64,000 nucleotides of DNA from JAGHEK01 sp044426235 (GCA_044426235.1 JAWXUS010000003.1:61447-125446); one strand, 5' to 3'; shown: positions 33,255 to 43,335, numbered from the stretch's first letter. Numbers and translations: made by a program. The notes: generated from the letters alone by a model not told the origin.

Positions 33255-35168
33255 CTATAAACAGTTAGTTCTTTCTTCTATTTCTTTTGAAATCATTTCA
33301 ACAAATTCATCAACTGAAATACTTCCAACTTCACCTTTATCTCTAGATCTTACAGAAATAGTCTTTTCACTTTCTTCTTTCTCTCCAACTATTAACATAT
33401 AAGGTATCTTTTGAAGTTGTGCTTCTCTTATTTTAAATCCTGTTTTTTCAGTTCTACTATCTATATCAACTCTTATTCCTTTTTCGAATAATTTCTTTCT
33501 TACTTCTTCAGTATAATCGTTATACTTATCAGATATAGGAAGTATTCTTACTTGAGTTGGTGCTAACCAAACTGGGAATTTACCAGCATAATGTTCAATT
33601 AATATTCCTATAAATCTTTCTATACTTCCAAATGCAACCCTATGAATCATAACAGGTCTATGCTTTTCATTATCCTGACCAATATAATTTATATCAAATC
33701 TTTGAGGAAGTTGCATGTCAAGTTGTATAGTTCCGCATTGCCAAGTTCTACCTAAGCAATCTCTTAACTTAAAGTCAATCTTTGGACCATAAAATGCTCC
33801 ATCACCTTCATTTAATACATAATCAAGATCTAATGCTTCTAATGCCTCTTTTAATCCATTTTCTGCTACTTCCCACTCTTCATCAGTTCCTATTGAAGAT
33901 TCTGGTCTAGTTGATAATTCAACGTGGTATTCAAATCCAAATGCTTTATATACCTTATCTATTAACTTAACAACTCCCATTATTTCATCTTTAATTTGTT
34001 CTGGTAACATAAATATATGGGCATCATCTTGAGTAAATGCACGAACTCTCATTAATCCGTGAAGTGCACCAGATAATTCATGTCTATGAACTCGACCAAG
34101 TTCTGCCGCTCTTATTGGGAACTCTTTGTATGAATGTGGTCTTGATTTATAAAATAACATTCCACCTGGACAGTTCATAGGCTTTATAGCAAATAATTCT
34201 TCATCTATATCTACTGTGTACATATTTTCTTTATAGTGATGCCAATGTCCTGAAGTTTCCCATAATTTTTGATTAAGTATTATTGGAGTTTCAATTTCAA
34301 CGTAATGATCTTCTCTATGAAGTTCTCTCCAAAACTTTAATAATTCATTTTTAAGCTCCATACCTTTTGGCATAAATAATGGGAACCCTTGTCCTTCATC
34401 TGGAATAAAAAATAAATCTAATTCTTTACCTAATTTTCTATGATCTCTCTTTTTAGCCTCTTCTAAGAAATGTAAATGTTCTTCTAAATCTTTATTCTTT
34501 TCAAAAGTAATACCATAAATTCTTTGTAACATTTTGTTTTTATCGTCACCTCTCCAATAAGCTCCAGTAACGTTTAGAAGTTTTATAGCCTTAACTTTCT
34601 TAGTTGAAGTTAAGTGAGGTCCTCTACATAAATCTGTGAAATCTCCTTGCTTATAAAAAGATATTACTTCTCCTTCTAGTAATTCTTCTATAAGTTCAAC
34701 TTTGTAAATTTCATTATTTTCTTTTGCCCATTTAAGCGCATCTTCACGACTAAGTTCATATCTTTCAACTTTTAAATCTTCCTTAGCAACTTTTTTCATC
34801 TCTTTTTCAATCTTTTCAAGATCTTCTTGAGTAAATTTATGATCTAAATCTATATCATAGTAAAAACTATTTTCAACATTTGGACCTATTGCAAACTTAG
34901 CCTCTGGGAATAACCTTTGAACTGCGTGGGCTAAAATATGTGCAGAAGTATGTCTAAAAACATCTTTTCCTTCTTCATCATCAAACTTAAATAAGTTTAT
35001 TTCACAGTCTTCTTTTATAATTTCATCAAGACTAGAAACTTTCCCATTAATACTCGCTGCAACTATATTTCTTGCTAAACCTTCACTTATTGATTTAGCA
35101 ACATCTAAAACTGAAATTTCATTTTCGAATTCTTTTATCGAACCATCTTTTAAAGTAACCTTTATCAT
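33255..35168 (-). CDS. thrS: Threonyl-tRNA synthetase
   Basis: A 637-residue class II synthetase. The TGS domain spans about residues 1-62, the editing domain has HTSAHILAHAVQRLF and the second metal motif near FTDLCRGPHL, and the catalytic core has the zinc cysteine in MNCPGGM, motif 2 (RAAELGRVHRHELSGALHGLMRVRAFTQDDAH) and motif 3 (HRVAFGSIERFIGILIEHYAG). The C-terminal anticodon-binding domain starts near VRILPI. The start follows GGAGG. Transcription is controlled by the T-box leader upstream. Confidence 0.98.
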   Translation of the reverse strand: MIKVTLKDGSIKEFENEISVLDVAKSISEGLARNIVAASINGKVSSLDEIIKEDCEINLFKFDDEEGKDVFRHTSAHILAHAVQRLFPEAKFAIGPNVENSFYYDIDLDHKFTQEDLEKIEKEMKKVAKEDLKVERYELSREDALKWAKENNEIYKVELIEELLEGEVISFYKQGDFTDLCRGPHLTSTKKVKAIKLLNVTGAYWRGDDKNKMLQRIYGITFEKNKDLEEHLHFLEEAKKRDHRKLGKELDLFFIPDEGQGFPLFMPKGMELKNELLKFWRELHREDHYVEIETPIILNQKLWETSGHWHHYKENMYTVDIDEELFAIKPMNCPGGMLFYKSRPHSYKEFPIRAAELGRVHRHELSGALHGLMRVRAFTQDDAHIFMLPEQIKDEIMGVVKLIDKVYKAFGFEYHVELSTRPESSIGTDEEWEVAENGLKEALEALDLDYVLNEGDGAFYGPKIDFKLRDCLGRTWQCGTIQLDMQLPQRFDINYIGQDNEKHRPVMIHRVAFGSIERFIGILIEHYAGKFPVWLAPTQVRILPISDKYNDYTEEVRKKLFEKGIRVDIDSRTEKTGFKIREAQLQKIPYMLIVGEKEESEKTISVRSRDKGEVGSISVDEFVEMISKEIEERTNCL

Positions 35169-35195
35169 AATTTATTCCTCCATATTTTTATTTTA

Positions 35196-35448
35196 TATAT
35201 TAAAAAACGCCCCAAAACAAACGTTTGGGACGATAATAACCGTGGTTCCACCCAAGTTGACATAAATAATATGTCCTCTTGATGACTATAAGGTTGTCAA
35301 CCGAATACTTTTCAGATAATCCTACTAATATTCTGCTCCAAGGTAGTTTTCAAATATTCGTGTCAAGATAAGCTCTCAGCCTATGACTTATCCTCTCTAA
35401 TGATCGTTTATATCCTACTTTTTCTTTTCATCGCTAATTTTTAAGTTA
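35196..35448 (-). promoter_or_regulatory. T-box riboswitch of thrS
   Basis: A roughly 250-base leader with an AGTA-containing stem I base, a specifier ACC (35342-35344) in the stem I loop for threonine tRNA, the T-box block complementary to GGTTCCACCC (35240-35253), and a terminator of stem CGTCCCAAA/TTTGGGGCG and T6 (35201-35232). Uncharged tRNA-Thr would stabilise the antiterminator. This explains the largest interval without a protein gene (35169-35563). Confidence 0.95.
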
Positions 35449-35454
35449 ATTGAT

Positions 35455-35483
35455 ATTATATTGACTTTTTAAGAAATTGTCAA
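35455..35483 (-). promoter_or_regulatory. Sigma-A promoter of thrS
   Basis: A perfect TTGACA, a 17-base spacer and TATAAT on the minus strand, right before the T-box leader. Confidence 0.85.
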
Positions 35484-35563
35484 TAATAAATTAAAACTGT
35501 CTATTAAATACAATTTTATATAGTATATGTTATATTTTTTAAATGATACACCTTTAATAATAA

Positions 35564-36175
35564 CTATAAAAATATAACCACTAATCCTTGTACTATACCT
35601 ATTAAAAATCCAAGTACAAGTCCAAGTACTTCAATATGTTTTAATTCTTTTTTTACAACTGATAAGATTATTTCTTCTAATTTATATAAATCTAGTGCAT
35701 TGATTTTTTCTTCAACCATTGATTTAATATCTATTCTACTACTCGCTTTTTCTATTAATTCTTGACTTAAATCTTCAATACCATCTCTTAATTCATCTTC
35801 AATATGTTCTGCAATAAAATCGTTAACCATTTTAGTAACTCCCATTGCCCCTAAAAATGAATTCCCAATCTTTTCATCAACTATAGTTTGAATTTTAATT
35901 TTGATATAGATTAATATGTCTTCTTTATCTTTTTCTGTAACTGCTTTATGTATTAATTCTTCAACAGATAAAAATTCATCTTCTATTATTTTACCTATGT
36001 TCTCTGCAATTTCCATTCTTCTTTTCGGGATAAGCCCAACAAACTCTTTATTAATTATAGGCAATTTAACTGGTTCAATAGGCCTAAAAATAAGTTTTAT
36101 AGCTATAACATTAGTTATATAACCTATTACTCCACCAATACTTGCTAGTATTAATATTTTCAAAAAATTATTCAT
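35564..36175 (-). CDS. DUF445 family membrane protein
   Basis: A 203-residue protein with hydrophobic segments at both ends (ILILASIGGVIGYITNVIAIKLIF and LGLVLGFLIGIVQGLVVIFL). The motif ITNVIAIKLIFRPIEPVKLPI...GLIPKRR is the DUF445/YheB signature. The middle is a long acidic helical region (KDKEDILIYIKIKIQ...LIEKASSRIDIKSMVEEKI), probably coiled coil. Function is not established in the family. It is unlinked to neighbours; a 100-base AT-rich gap on each side holds no clear signal apart from the terminator of the ABC operon. Confidence 0.85.
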   Translation of the reverse strand: MNNFLKILILASIGGVIGYITNVIAIKLIFRPIEPVKLPIINKEFVGLIPKRRMEIAENIGKIIEDEFLSVEELIHKAVTEKDKEDILIYIKIKIQTIVDEKIGNSFLGAMGVTKMVNDFIAEHIEDELRDGIEDLSQELIEKASSRIDIKSMVEEKINALDLYKLEEIILSVVKKELKHIEVLGLVLGFLIGIVQGLVVIFL

Positions 36176-36253
36176 AATTTACTCCTTACATTAAGTATTC
36201 GTTCTAGATTAAATTTTATATCTATATTAAATAAATTTCAAGATATTTATTAA

Positions 36254-36282
36254 CAAAAAAAGAAGGCATAAACCTTCTTTTT
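36254..36282 (-). terminator. Terminator of the BMP-type ABC operon
   Basis: Stem AGAAGG/CCTTCT extended by A/T pairs, loop CATAAA, T run on the minus strand. Confidence 0.85.
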
Positions 36283-37216
36283 ATCTTTCACCTTTTTTGT
36301 AAGCCATTCCAAGTGCAGATGGTGCCTTAGAATTTTTAATAAACACTACAAGTACTATTAACGTTATAATGTATGGTATCATTGAAAGTAAACTTTCATT
36401 TATGTTAAGTCCTAAACTTGGGTTTCCAAGGTAAGTTGATAATCCAGTTGATAAACCGAATAATAAACAAGCCATCATAGCCCATTGAGGTCTCCATTTA
36501 CCAAATATAACTGCAGCTAATGCAATATATCCTTGTCCAGAAATAAGTGCCGGTCTAAATGATGAAGAAACTGCTAAACTCATACTCGCTCCACCAAGCC
36601 CTGCTAAAAATCCTGATATTAAAACTGCACTATATCTAACTTTTTTAACGTTTATTCCTAGAGTATCTGCAGCTCCTGGATGCTCTCCAACTGCTCTTAT
36701 TCTAAGACCAAACTTAGTTTTATAAAGTATATACCAACTTATAAATACTAATAAAAATGCTATAAATACCGTTGAATAAGTATTAAATAATAAATCCATA
36801 ACACTTCCTCTTTCAAAAACTCCATTTAAAGGTCTTGGAATTTTATCTTCAATTTGAATCGAAGGAGTACTAGTTGAACCATTAAATAATATCTTTGAAA
36901 CGAAAAGTGCAACTCCCGGTGCTAAAAGATTTATAGCAACTCCAGATATTGTATGATCTGCATTAAAGCTAACAGTTGCAATAGCGTGTATTAAACCAAA
37001 TAATGCTCCTGCTAAACCACCCATTAAAAATGCTATCCAAGGATCTCCAATTAAAACTCCAGATGCAGCTCCCGCAAATGCACCGATTGTCATCATTCCT
37101 TCAAGTCCTATATTTACTATTCCAGAGTTTTCAGAGAAAACTCCTCCAAGTGCAACAAATATAAGGGGTGTTGAATACATTAAAGTAGTACTTATTATCA
37201 ATGCTAAATCTGTCAT
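36281..37216 (-). CDS. BMP-type (nucleoside) ABC transporter permease, second subunit
   Basis: A 311-residue permease of the BPD_transp_2 family. About eight hydrophobic segments are visible; GGVFSENSGIVNIGLEGMMTIGAFAGA near residues 23-49 is the signature, and LRIRAVGEHPGAADTLGINVKKVRYSAVLISGFLAGLGGA is the coupling region. It corresponds to NupQ in Bacillus guanosine transporter NupNOPQ. It overlaps the upstream permease gene by one base. The substrate (nucleosides, purines or simple sugars) is inferred from the family. Confidence 0.87.
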   Translation of the reverse strand: MTDLALIISTTLMYSTPLIFVALGGVFSENSGIVNIGLEGMMTIGAFAGAASGVLIGDPWIAFLMGGLAGALFGLIHAIATVSFNADHTISGVAINLLAPGVALFVSKILFNGSTSTPSIQIEDKIPRPLNGVFERGSVMDLLFNTYSTVFIAFLLVFISWYILYKTKFGLRIRAVGEHPGAADTLGINVKKVRYSAVLISGFLAGLGGASMSLAVSSSFRPALISGQGYIALAAVIFGKWRPQWAMMACLLFGLSTGLSTYLGNPSLGLNINESLLSMIPYIITLIVLVVFIKNSKAPSALGMAYKKGER

Positions 37217-38298
37217 TATGCGTTACCCCCTTTTTTACTTATTAATTTTAATACAAAATATTTTACGACATTTGAAAGTGCTATGAAGTATATTATAGAA
37301 CCAATTACTATATTTATTATTTCAGAAGGTGCTCCAACTGCAGATTGCATTTTACTTCCTCCATACTTAAATAACCCAAATAGTAATCCCGAGAATATAA
37401 CTCCTATTGGGCTACTATTTGCAATTAATGCAACTGCTATACCATCAAACCCATAACCCTCAGGTGCTGCAAGTACAGTTATATTTTGACTAACTCCCAT
37501 AACTTGTAAAGTTCCTGCAAGTCCTGCTATTGCTCCTGCTATTGCCATAGACTTAAATATTGACATCTCAACATTAATTCCGGCATATTCTGCACCAAAT
37601 TTATTAAATCCAACTGCTCTTAATTCAAATCCTAAAGTAGTTTTAAATAATATGAATGCTACTATAAATACTACTATTATAACTATGAATATTCCCCAGT
37701 TAACTCTAACTGAAGGTCCTAATGTTTCTCTTAAAAAATCTATTCTAAGAGATGAACCTGAGTTTATACTAAGAGATGATTCAGAACCATTTTGACCTAT
37801 TAAAGGAGTTCTAACTATCATATTATTAGTATAAAAAGCTATCCAGTTAAGCATTATAGTTACTATAACTTCATTAATTCCAAATTTCGACTTTAAAAAC
37901 CCTGCTATACCACCCCAAACTGCTCCACCTAACATACCAAAAAATATTGTTATTGGAACTTGTAATATAGCTGGTAAATCTAAATTAACACCTACAATAG
38001 TTGCAACTAATGCTCCTATTAAAAATTGTCCTTCTGCCCCTATATTAAATAGTCCTGTCTTAAATGCAAATGCAATAGATAAACCAGTTAAAATAAGAGG
38101 AGTTGCCCTAATTATAACCCAAGCAATATATTTTATATCTCCTAAAGTCCCATCAATAAGCGCTTTATATGCCTCTAATGGATTTATTCCAGACACAACT
38201 AATACTACTGAACCAACTAATAATCCTAATAAAATCGATATAAACGAGAAAAATATTTGGCTTTCTAATATAGAAAACTTTTTAGAATTACTACTCAT
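37216..38298 (-). CDS. BMP-type (nucleoside) ABC transporter permease, first subunit
   Basis: A 360-residue permease of the same family as its neighbour. It has an N-terminal extension with one hydrophobic helix before the core; ITGLSIAFAFKTGLFNIGAEGQFLIGALVA-like sequence marks the family motif, and LRAVGFNKFGAEYAGINVEMSIFKSMAIAGAIAGLAGT is the coupling loop. It pairs with the 36281-37216 permease as a heterodimer, equivalent to NupP. It overlaps the ATPase gene by eight bases, showing translational coupling. Confidence 0.87.
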   Translation of the reverse strand: MSSNSKKFSILESQIFFSFISILLGLLVGSVVLVVSGINPLEAYKALIDGTLGDIKYIAWVIIRATPLILTGLSIAFAFKTGLFNIGAEGQFLIGALVATIVGVNLDLPAILQVPITIFFGMLGGAVWGGIAGFLKSKFGINEVIVTIMLNWIAFYTNNMIVRTPLIGQNGSESSLSINSGSSLRIDFLRETLGPSVRVNWGIFIVIIVVFIVAFILFKTTLGFELRAVGFNKFGAEYAGINVEMSIFKSMAIAGAIAGLAGTLQVMGVSQNITVLAAPEGYGFDGIAVALIANSSPIGVIFSGLLFGLFKYGGSKMQSAVGAPSEIINIVIGSIIYFIALSNVVKYFVLKLISKKGGNA

Positions 38299-39862
38299 TT
38301 TCGCTACCTCCTGCCATCATAAGACCTAAAGTGTTTTCATCTGCATCTTTAGCATCTACTATTCCTACTATTTTTCCTTCATATATAACTGCTATTCTAT
38401 CAGAAACATTCATTACTTCATCTAATTCAAATGAAACTAATAAAACTGCATTTCCTTCATCTCTTTGCTTAATAAGTGCCTTATGAACGAATTCAATCGC
38501 TCCAACATCAAGTCCTCTAGTTGGTTGTGTTGCAATTAATAACTGCTCTTTTTCTCCGTTATTTCTTGCTACTTCAATATTATCAACTTCACGACCAATT
38601 ATAATTTTTTGTTGATTTCCACCTGATAATGCTCTTGATTTTAAAGTGTGATCAGTTGGTCTAACATCAAATCTTTCAACTATATTTTTTGCATAATCAT
38701 CTATTGCATCTTTATTTATAATACCATTTTTTGAGAATCGTTCGTCTTTATAATTTTGTAAGACTATATTTTCTGCAACAGTAAAATCAAGCACTAAACC
38801 TCTTTTATGTCTATCCTCTGGTATATTTTTTATACCTTTTTTGAATATACTTCTAGGTTTTTTATTAAATATTTCTTCATCATTTATAGTTATACTTCCG
38901 CTTACACCTTTTCTAAGACCCGTTAACACTTCAACAAGTTCTGATTGACCATTTCCATCAATCCCTGCAATTCCAAGTATTTCTCCAGCTTTAACTTCAA
39001 GGTCTAACCCATCAACAACAGAAACTTTTCTACTATCTTTTACCACTAAATTATTAACCTTTAAAACTGTACTAGTTGGATTCGCCTCTTTTTTATCAAC
39101 TTTAAAGTTAACTTCACGACCAACCATCATAGATGCTAAATCATCTTCAGTTTTATCTGCAACCTTAACAGTCCCAATATATTTACCACGTCTTATAACT
39201 GTACAATTATCTGCAACAGCTTTTATTTCTTTTAATTTGTGAGTTATTATTATTATTGACTTACCTTCTTTTGTAAGGTTTTTCATTATTAAAATAAGTT
39301 CATTAATCTCTTGAGGTGTAAGTACTGCAGTTGGTTCATCAAGTATTAAAACATCTGCCCCTCTATAAAGCGCCTTTAATATCTCAACTCTTTGTTGCAT
39401 ACCAACACTTATATCTTCGATTTTTGCATTTGGATCAACGTGTAAACCATATTTTTTAGAAATTTCCTCAACATTAGATATAGCCTTTTTTATATCTATC
39501 ATATCTAAGCCTTTTGTTGGTTCACTACCCAAAATTATATTTTCTGCAACAGTAAACGGCTGAACCAACATAAAATGTTGATGAACCATTCCTATTCCGT
39601 GTTCTATTGCAACATTTGGATTTTCCATATTAACTAAATTTTCATTTATATGAATTTCACCCGAAGTTTGCTTATAAATACCATATAATATATTCATTAA
39701 AGTAGATTTACCTGCACCATTCTCTCCTAAAAGTGCGTGAACTTCACCTTTGTGAACTGTCAAATCAATACTATCATTAGCTACAAAATCACCAAATTTT
39801 TTAGTAACATTTTTCATTTGGACAACTTTTTTACTATAATCTACATTACTTTCGCTCGACAT
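38291..39862 (-). CDS. BMP-type (nucleoside) ABC transporter ATP-binding protein
   Basis: A 523-residue tandem ABC ATPase. NBD1 has Walker A GENGAGKST (residues about 45-53), the signature ISVGMQQRVEILKAL and Walker B VLILDEPTAVLTP. NBD2 has GIDGNGQSEL in place of a normal Walker A (no Lys-Ser/Thr), signature LSGGNQQKIIIGRE and Walker B-like LLIATQPTRGLD. The degenerate second site is typical of this sugar/nucleoside transporter subfamily (RbsA, NupO). It is co-transcribed with the two permease genes; a terminator at 40028-40054 separates it from the binding-protein gene. Confidence 0.92.
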   Translation of the reverse strand: MSSESNVDYSKKVVQMKNVTKKFGDFVANDSIDLTVHKGEVHALLGENGAGKSTLMNILYGIYKQTSGEIHINENLVNMENPNVAIEHGIGMVHQHFMLVQPFTVAENIILGSEPTKGLDMIDIKKAISNVEEISKKYGLHVDPNAKIEDISVGMQQRVEILKALYRGADVLILDEPTAVLTPQEINELILIMKNLTKEGKSIIIITHKLKEIKAVADNCTVIRRGKYIGTVKVADKTEDDLASMMVGREVNFKVDKKEANPTSTVLKVNNLVVKDSRKVSVVDGLDLEVKAGEILGIAGIDGNGQSELVEVLTGLRKGVSGSITINDEEIFNKKPRSIFKKGIKNIPEDRHKRGLVLDFTVAENIVLQNYKDERFSKNGIINKDAIDDYAKNIVERFDVRPTDHTLKSRALSGGNQQKIIIGREVDNIEVARNNGEKEQLLIATQPTRGLDVGAIEFVHKALIKQRDEGNAVLLVSFELDEVMNVSDRIAVIYEGKIVGIVDAKDADENTLGLMMAGGSENE

Positions 39863-40027
39863 CTCTTACCTCCTAAATAATTTAATACTTTAATATTATA
39901 CTAAAATTCTTTAAATATAACAAATATTTTATATAAAAATTTGCTTATAATACGAATATTTTTTTATTTTTTTGATTTATAGTAATAAAAATAGTTTTTT
40001 TACTTTCAATATTTTCTATATTTAACA

Positions 40028-40054
40028 TAAAAAAGGCTGCTCAAAAGAGTAGCC
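40028..40054 (-). terminator. Attenuating terminator between the binding protein and ATPase genes
   Basis: Stem GGCTACTC/GAGCAGCC (one G-U pair) with a TTTT loop and T run on the minus strand. It would make the binding protein mRNA more abundant than the membrane subunit mRNA. Confidence 0.8.
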
Positions 40055-40063
40055 TAATATAAT

Positions 40064-41113
40064 TTATTGATTTAATTCATTGTATTCTTCTTCTGTTTTA
40101 GGAACTGTTATTTCTCCTGATTTAATTTTTTCTGCTTCTTGATTTACGAATTCTATTACATCAGGTTGAACATTCTTATCAGTAGTAGCTGCAATTCCTA
40201 CTCCATTATTTGCAAGTGTTCCCATTACAGTTTCTCCACCTTGGAATGTTCCATTTACTAAATCTCTAACAACTGAAGATATTGCTACATCTATATTTTT
40301 AGTAGCTGAAGATATTATATTATCTGGTGCTAAGTGATTTTGATCTAAATCAACACCTATAGTTTTCTTGTCGTTTTCTTTAGCTGACTCTATAACTCCT
40401 ATACCAACTGCTCCAGCAGCTGAAAGTATAACGTCTGCTCCATCATTATACATTTGAGTTGCAATTGTTTTTCCTTTAGCAACATCAACAAAACTATCTG
40501 CATATTGATCAACAAATACTACATCTGGGTTAGCAGCCTCAGCTCCAGCTCTGAATCCCCATCTAAATCTTTCAACAACTTCTCCAACCATACCACCGAT
40601 AAATCCAACTTTATCAGTTTCAGTCATTTTTCCTGCTATTAATCCTACTAAATAAGATGATTCATTATCGTTAAATAATAATGAAACAACATTTTCAGCA
40701 TCAACTACACCATCTATCATAGCAAATTTTTGCTCTGGGAAATATTCTGCAGATTCTTGTATTGCATTTTCTATTTTAAATCCAACTCCGATTATTAAGT
40801 CTAATTCTTCGTCAACAAATGTTTCTATATTTGGTATAAAATCTGAATCTTGAGAAGACTCTAAGTATTTTATTTCTAACTTGTCACTTCCAACTTCTTC
40901 TTGAACATCTTGAAGACCTTTCCAAGTTATTTGGTTGAAACTTTCATCATTAATTCCACCAGTATCAGTTATCATTCCTATTTTCATTACTGATTCTTCA
41001 CTAGTTGTCCCTTGATCTTCTGTTGTTGGTTCATCTGAATTACCACACCCAACTAACATAGAAGATGTTAAAATTGTCGCCATTCCTAAAGTTAAAAATT
41101 TTTTAAACTTCAT
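40064..41113 (-). CDS. BMP-family substrate-binding lipoprotein
   Basis: A 349-residue lipoprotein. The signal peptide MKFKKFLTLGMATILTSSM ends in the lipobox LVGC (C23), so it is anchored outside the membrane. The mature part has the family motif KIGMITDTGGINDESFNQITWKGLQ followed by the two-lobe PBP1 fold, with VGLIAGKMTETDKVGFIGGM and GVDLDQNHLAPDNIISSATKNID. In TmpC/PnrA/NupN relatives this binds purine nucleosides. Four-gene locus with hpt elsewhere suggests purine salvage. Confidence 0.92.
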   Translation of the reverse strand: MKFKKFLTLGMATILTSSMLVGCGNSDEPTTEDQGTTSEESVMKIGMITDTGGINDESFNQITWKGLQDVQEEVGSDKLEIKYLESSQDSDFIPNIETFVDEELDLIIGVGFKIENAIQESAEYFPEQKFAMIDGVVDAENVVSLLFNDNESSYLVGLIAGKMTETDKVGFIGGMVGEVVERFRWGFRAGAEAANPDVVFVDQYADSFVDVAKGKTIATQMYNDGADVILSAAGAVGIGVIESAKENDKKTIGVDLDQNHLAPDNIISSATKNIDVAISSVVRDLVNGTFQGGETVMGTLANNGVGIAATTDKNVQPDVIEFVNQEAEKIKSGEITVPKTEEEYNELNQ

Positions 41114-41254
41114 GATTCCTCCTAAAATTGTTAAATTATTTTAAATGTTAAATTCATTTTACAACAAATTCAACAAAATTTCCATACTTTTTTTTATTTT
41201 ATTCATTTTTTGTTAGTATTTTTAAAATATGTACTTAAATTTTAACAATACAAT

Positions 41255-41722
41255 TTATTTCATATTTGGGTATCCAAGCTGTCTAAATGCCTCATAAACA
41301 ACTATTGCAACAGAATTAGATAAATTAAGACTTCTAGCTTTTTCATTTTTTATCATTGGTATTCTGATACCTGTTTCTAAATTTTTCATTATTAAGTCTT
41401 CCGGAAGTCCTTTTGTTTCTTTTCCAAACATTATAAAAGAATTTTCAACAAATTTAACATCTGAATGTGACTGATTAACTTTAGTCGTTGAGAAAAAGAA
41501 CTTTCCATGTGGGTTTTTTTCAAAAACCTCTTCAATACTATCATAAAATTTTATGTTTGCTATATCATGATAATCAAGCCCACTTCTTTTTAACTGTTTA
41601 TCTTCAAATGAAAAACCAAGAGGTCTAACTAAATGAAGATTTGCACCAGTTGCTGCACAAGTTCTAATTATATTACCTGTATTTGGTGGTATTTCTGGTT
41701 CTACTAAAACTACATTTATCAT
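41255..41722 (-). CDS. trmL: tRNA (cytidine/uridine-34-2'-O)-methyltransferase
   Basis: A 155-residue SPOUT methyltransferase that methylates the ribose of the wobble base in tRNA-Leu. The N-terminal VEPEIPPNTGNIIRTCAATGANLHLVRPLGF is diagnostic, and the knotted SAM-binding C-terminus has FGKETKGLP and RIPMIKNEKARSLNLSNSVAIVVYEAFRQ. The length is normal for TrmL. It stands as a separate gene between the BMP operon and nth. Confidence 0.95.
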   Translation of the reverse strand: MINVVLVEPEIPPNTGNIIRTCAATGANLHLVRPLGFSFEDKQLKRSGLDYHDIANIKFYDSIEEVFEKNPHGKFFFSTTKVNQSHSDVKFVENSFIMFGKETKGLPEDLIMKNLETGIRIPMIKNEKARSLNLSNSVAIVVYEAFRQLGYPNMK

Positions 41723-41783
41723 TTTTATTCTCTCCTTTTTAATAATTCTTTTCTATTATAACAAAATTTAGAATTAATTTAAC

Positions 41784-42410
41784 CTATTTTTTTACATAAA
41801 AATCACATTGATTCTTTATAATACAAATATCGCAAGTTGGATTTTTTGCTTTACAACATCGTCTTCCGTGAAAAATAAGTGTATGATGTGTTTTGGTTAA
41901 TCTTCCTTTTGGAATTACTTTTATAAGTTCAAATTCTGTTTTTTCAGGAGTAGTAGTTTTTACAAATCCGATTCTATTTGAAACTCTAAAAACATGTGTA
42001 TCAACTGCCATTGAATCAACACCAAAAGCATTACTCAAAACAACATTTGCAGTTTTTCTTCCAACTCCTGGCAAACTAATTAAATCATCTAAATTTCTTG
42101 GTACTTCTCCGTTGAATTTACCTAAAATTATTTCTGAACTTTCTTTTATTTTCTTTGCCTTAGTCTTAAATAAACCACAAGTTTTAATCATTTCTTCAAT
42201 TTGTGTTACGCTTATTTCAGAAAAAGCCTTCGGTGTATTATAATTTTTAAACATTTCACCAGTAACAATATTAACACGAACATCTGTGCATTGTGCTGAT
42301 AATATTGTTGCTATCAAAAGTTCAAATGGTGTTGTATAATTAAGCTCACACTCTGCATCTGGATATATAAGTTCCAAAGTATCTAATATTTCTGCTACAT
42401 TTTTTTTCAT
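41784..42410 (-). CDS. nth: Endonuclease III
   Basis: A 208-residue bifunctional DNA glycosylase/AP lyase that removes oxidised pyrimidines. The helix-hairpin-helix LPGVGRKTANVV with the catalytic lysine, the catalytic aspartate in VDTHVFRVSNRIG and the C-terminal iron-sulfur cluster (C-x6-C-x2-C-x5-C in RCCKAKNPTCDICIIKNQC) are all present. The start at 42410 follows AGGAAG; the upstream ATG at 42428 lies in the end of queG. The stop of queG and the start of nth are one base apart, so they are translationally coupled. Confidence 0.96.
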   Translation of the reverse strand: MKKNVAEILDTLELIYPDAECELNYTTPFELLIATILSAQCTDVRVNIVTGEMFKNYNTPKAFSEISVTQIEEMIKTCGLFKTKAKKIKESSEIILGKFNGEVPRNLDDLISLPGVGRKTANVVLSNAFGVDSMAVDTHVFRVSNRIGFVKTTTPEKTEFELIKVIPKGRLTKTHHTLIFHGRRCCKAKNPTCDICIIKNQCDFYVKK

Positions 42411-42411
42411 T

Positions 42412-43335
42412 TTACTTCCTTTCTTCATTTATAATTTCTAAATTCCTAAGTATTATTTTCTTTCCTCTCCAATTAAATGCTTTTTCTCTAAATTCTTTTT
42501 TAAACTCTTTATTTGTCATATTCCTTATTTCATCGATATCTAAAACTTCGATTATATTATCATAAAAATTACTTATATTACTCTTCTCTATATTCCTATT
42601 GTGAGGACAAACATCTTGACATATATCACAACCAAAAACATTTTTATTTTCTTTTATAAGACTTTTTTCTTTTTCACTTAATTCATCTTTAGTTTGAGTT
42701 AAATAAGATAAGCATTTTTTTGGATTCATTTCAAAATTTCCTAAAAGTGCATTTGGAGGACAACTCTGAACACATTTCAAACACTTACAACAAGTTTTAT
42801 TAAGCGGTTCATCTTTTTCAAACTCAAAGTTATTAACTATATACCCCAAAAATACATAAGAACCATACTTATCAGTTATTATATTGTTATTTATTCCAAC
42901 ATATCCAATTCCACTAATAGTTGCTAAATATCTTTCATTTAGTACTCCAGTATCAGCAAAATATTTAGATTCAAATTTTTCTCCATCACAATTTAACTCT
43001 ATATTTTCACTCAAATAATCACAAATATTTTGCATAAGTTTCTTTGTTACTAAATGATAATCTTCTCCTAAACAATATTTTGATAAATTACTATTTTCAA
43101 ACTCACCAATATAATATGGAAAAGCAATAACTATTATAGACTTAGCATTTTCCATAATAAGTTTTGGATTTACTCTTTTTTCAATATCCATTTCTTCCAT
43201 TCCAGTTATATGATTTTCATCATATCTTTTTGTTAAGTATTTTTTCAAATCTTCATAATAATCTACTTCACAAATTCTAACTAAATCTAAATTAAGATTT
43301 TTCTCACAATATTCTTTTAATATATTACTATTCAT
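42412..43335 (-). CDS. queG: Epoxyqueuosine reductase
   Basis: A 307-residue cobalamin- and iron-sulfur-dependent enzyme that performs the last step of queuosine synthesis in tRNA. The two cluster motifs CCKCLKCVQSCPPNAL and CDICQDVCPHNRN are complete, with the DUF1730 N-terminal domain (CEVDYYEDLKKYLTKRYDENHITGMEEMDIEKRVNPK). The C-terminal HEAT-repeat region seen in some QueG proteins is missing, as in many short Firmicute versions. The start at 43335 follows AAAGG. Requires B12, a point of contact with the CobD-like orphan. Confidence 0.9.
   Translation of the reverse strand: MNSNILKEYCEKNLNLDLVRICEVDYYEDLKKYLTKRYDENHITGMEEMDIEKRVNPKLIMENAKSIIVIAFPYYIGEFENSNLSKYCLGEDYHLVTKKLMQNICDYLSENIELNCDGEKFESKYFADTGVLNERYLATISGIGYVGINNNIITDKYGSYVFLGYIVNNFEFEKDEPLNKTCCKCLKCVQSCPPNALLGNFEMNPKKCLSYLTQTKDELSEKEKSLIKENKNVFGCDICQDVCPHNRNIEKSNISNFYDNIIEVLDIDEIRNMTNKEFKKEFREKAFNWRGKKIILRNLEIINEERK

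Noticed and set aside
41114..41254. Purine riboswitch before the BMP-family binding protein
   Set aside because: The interval is short, AT-rich and shows none of the conserved purine aptamer blocks.
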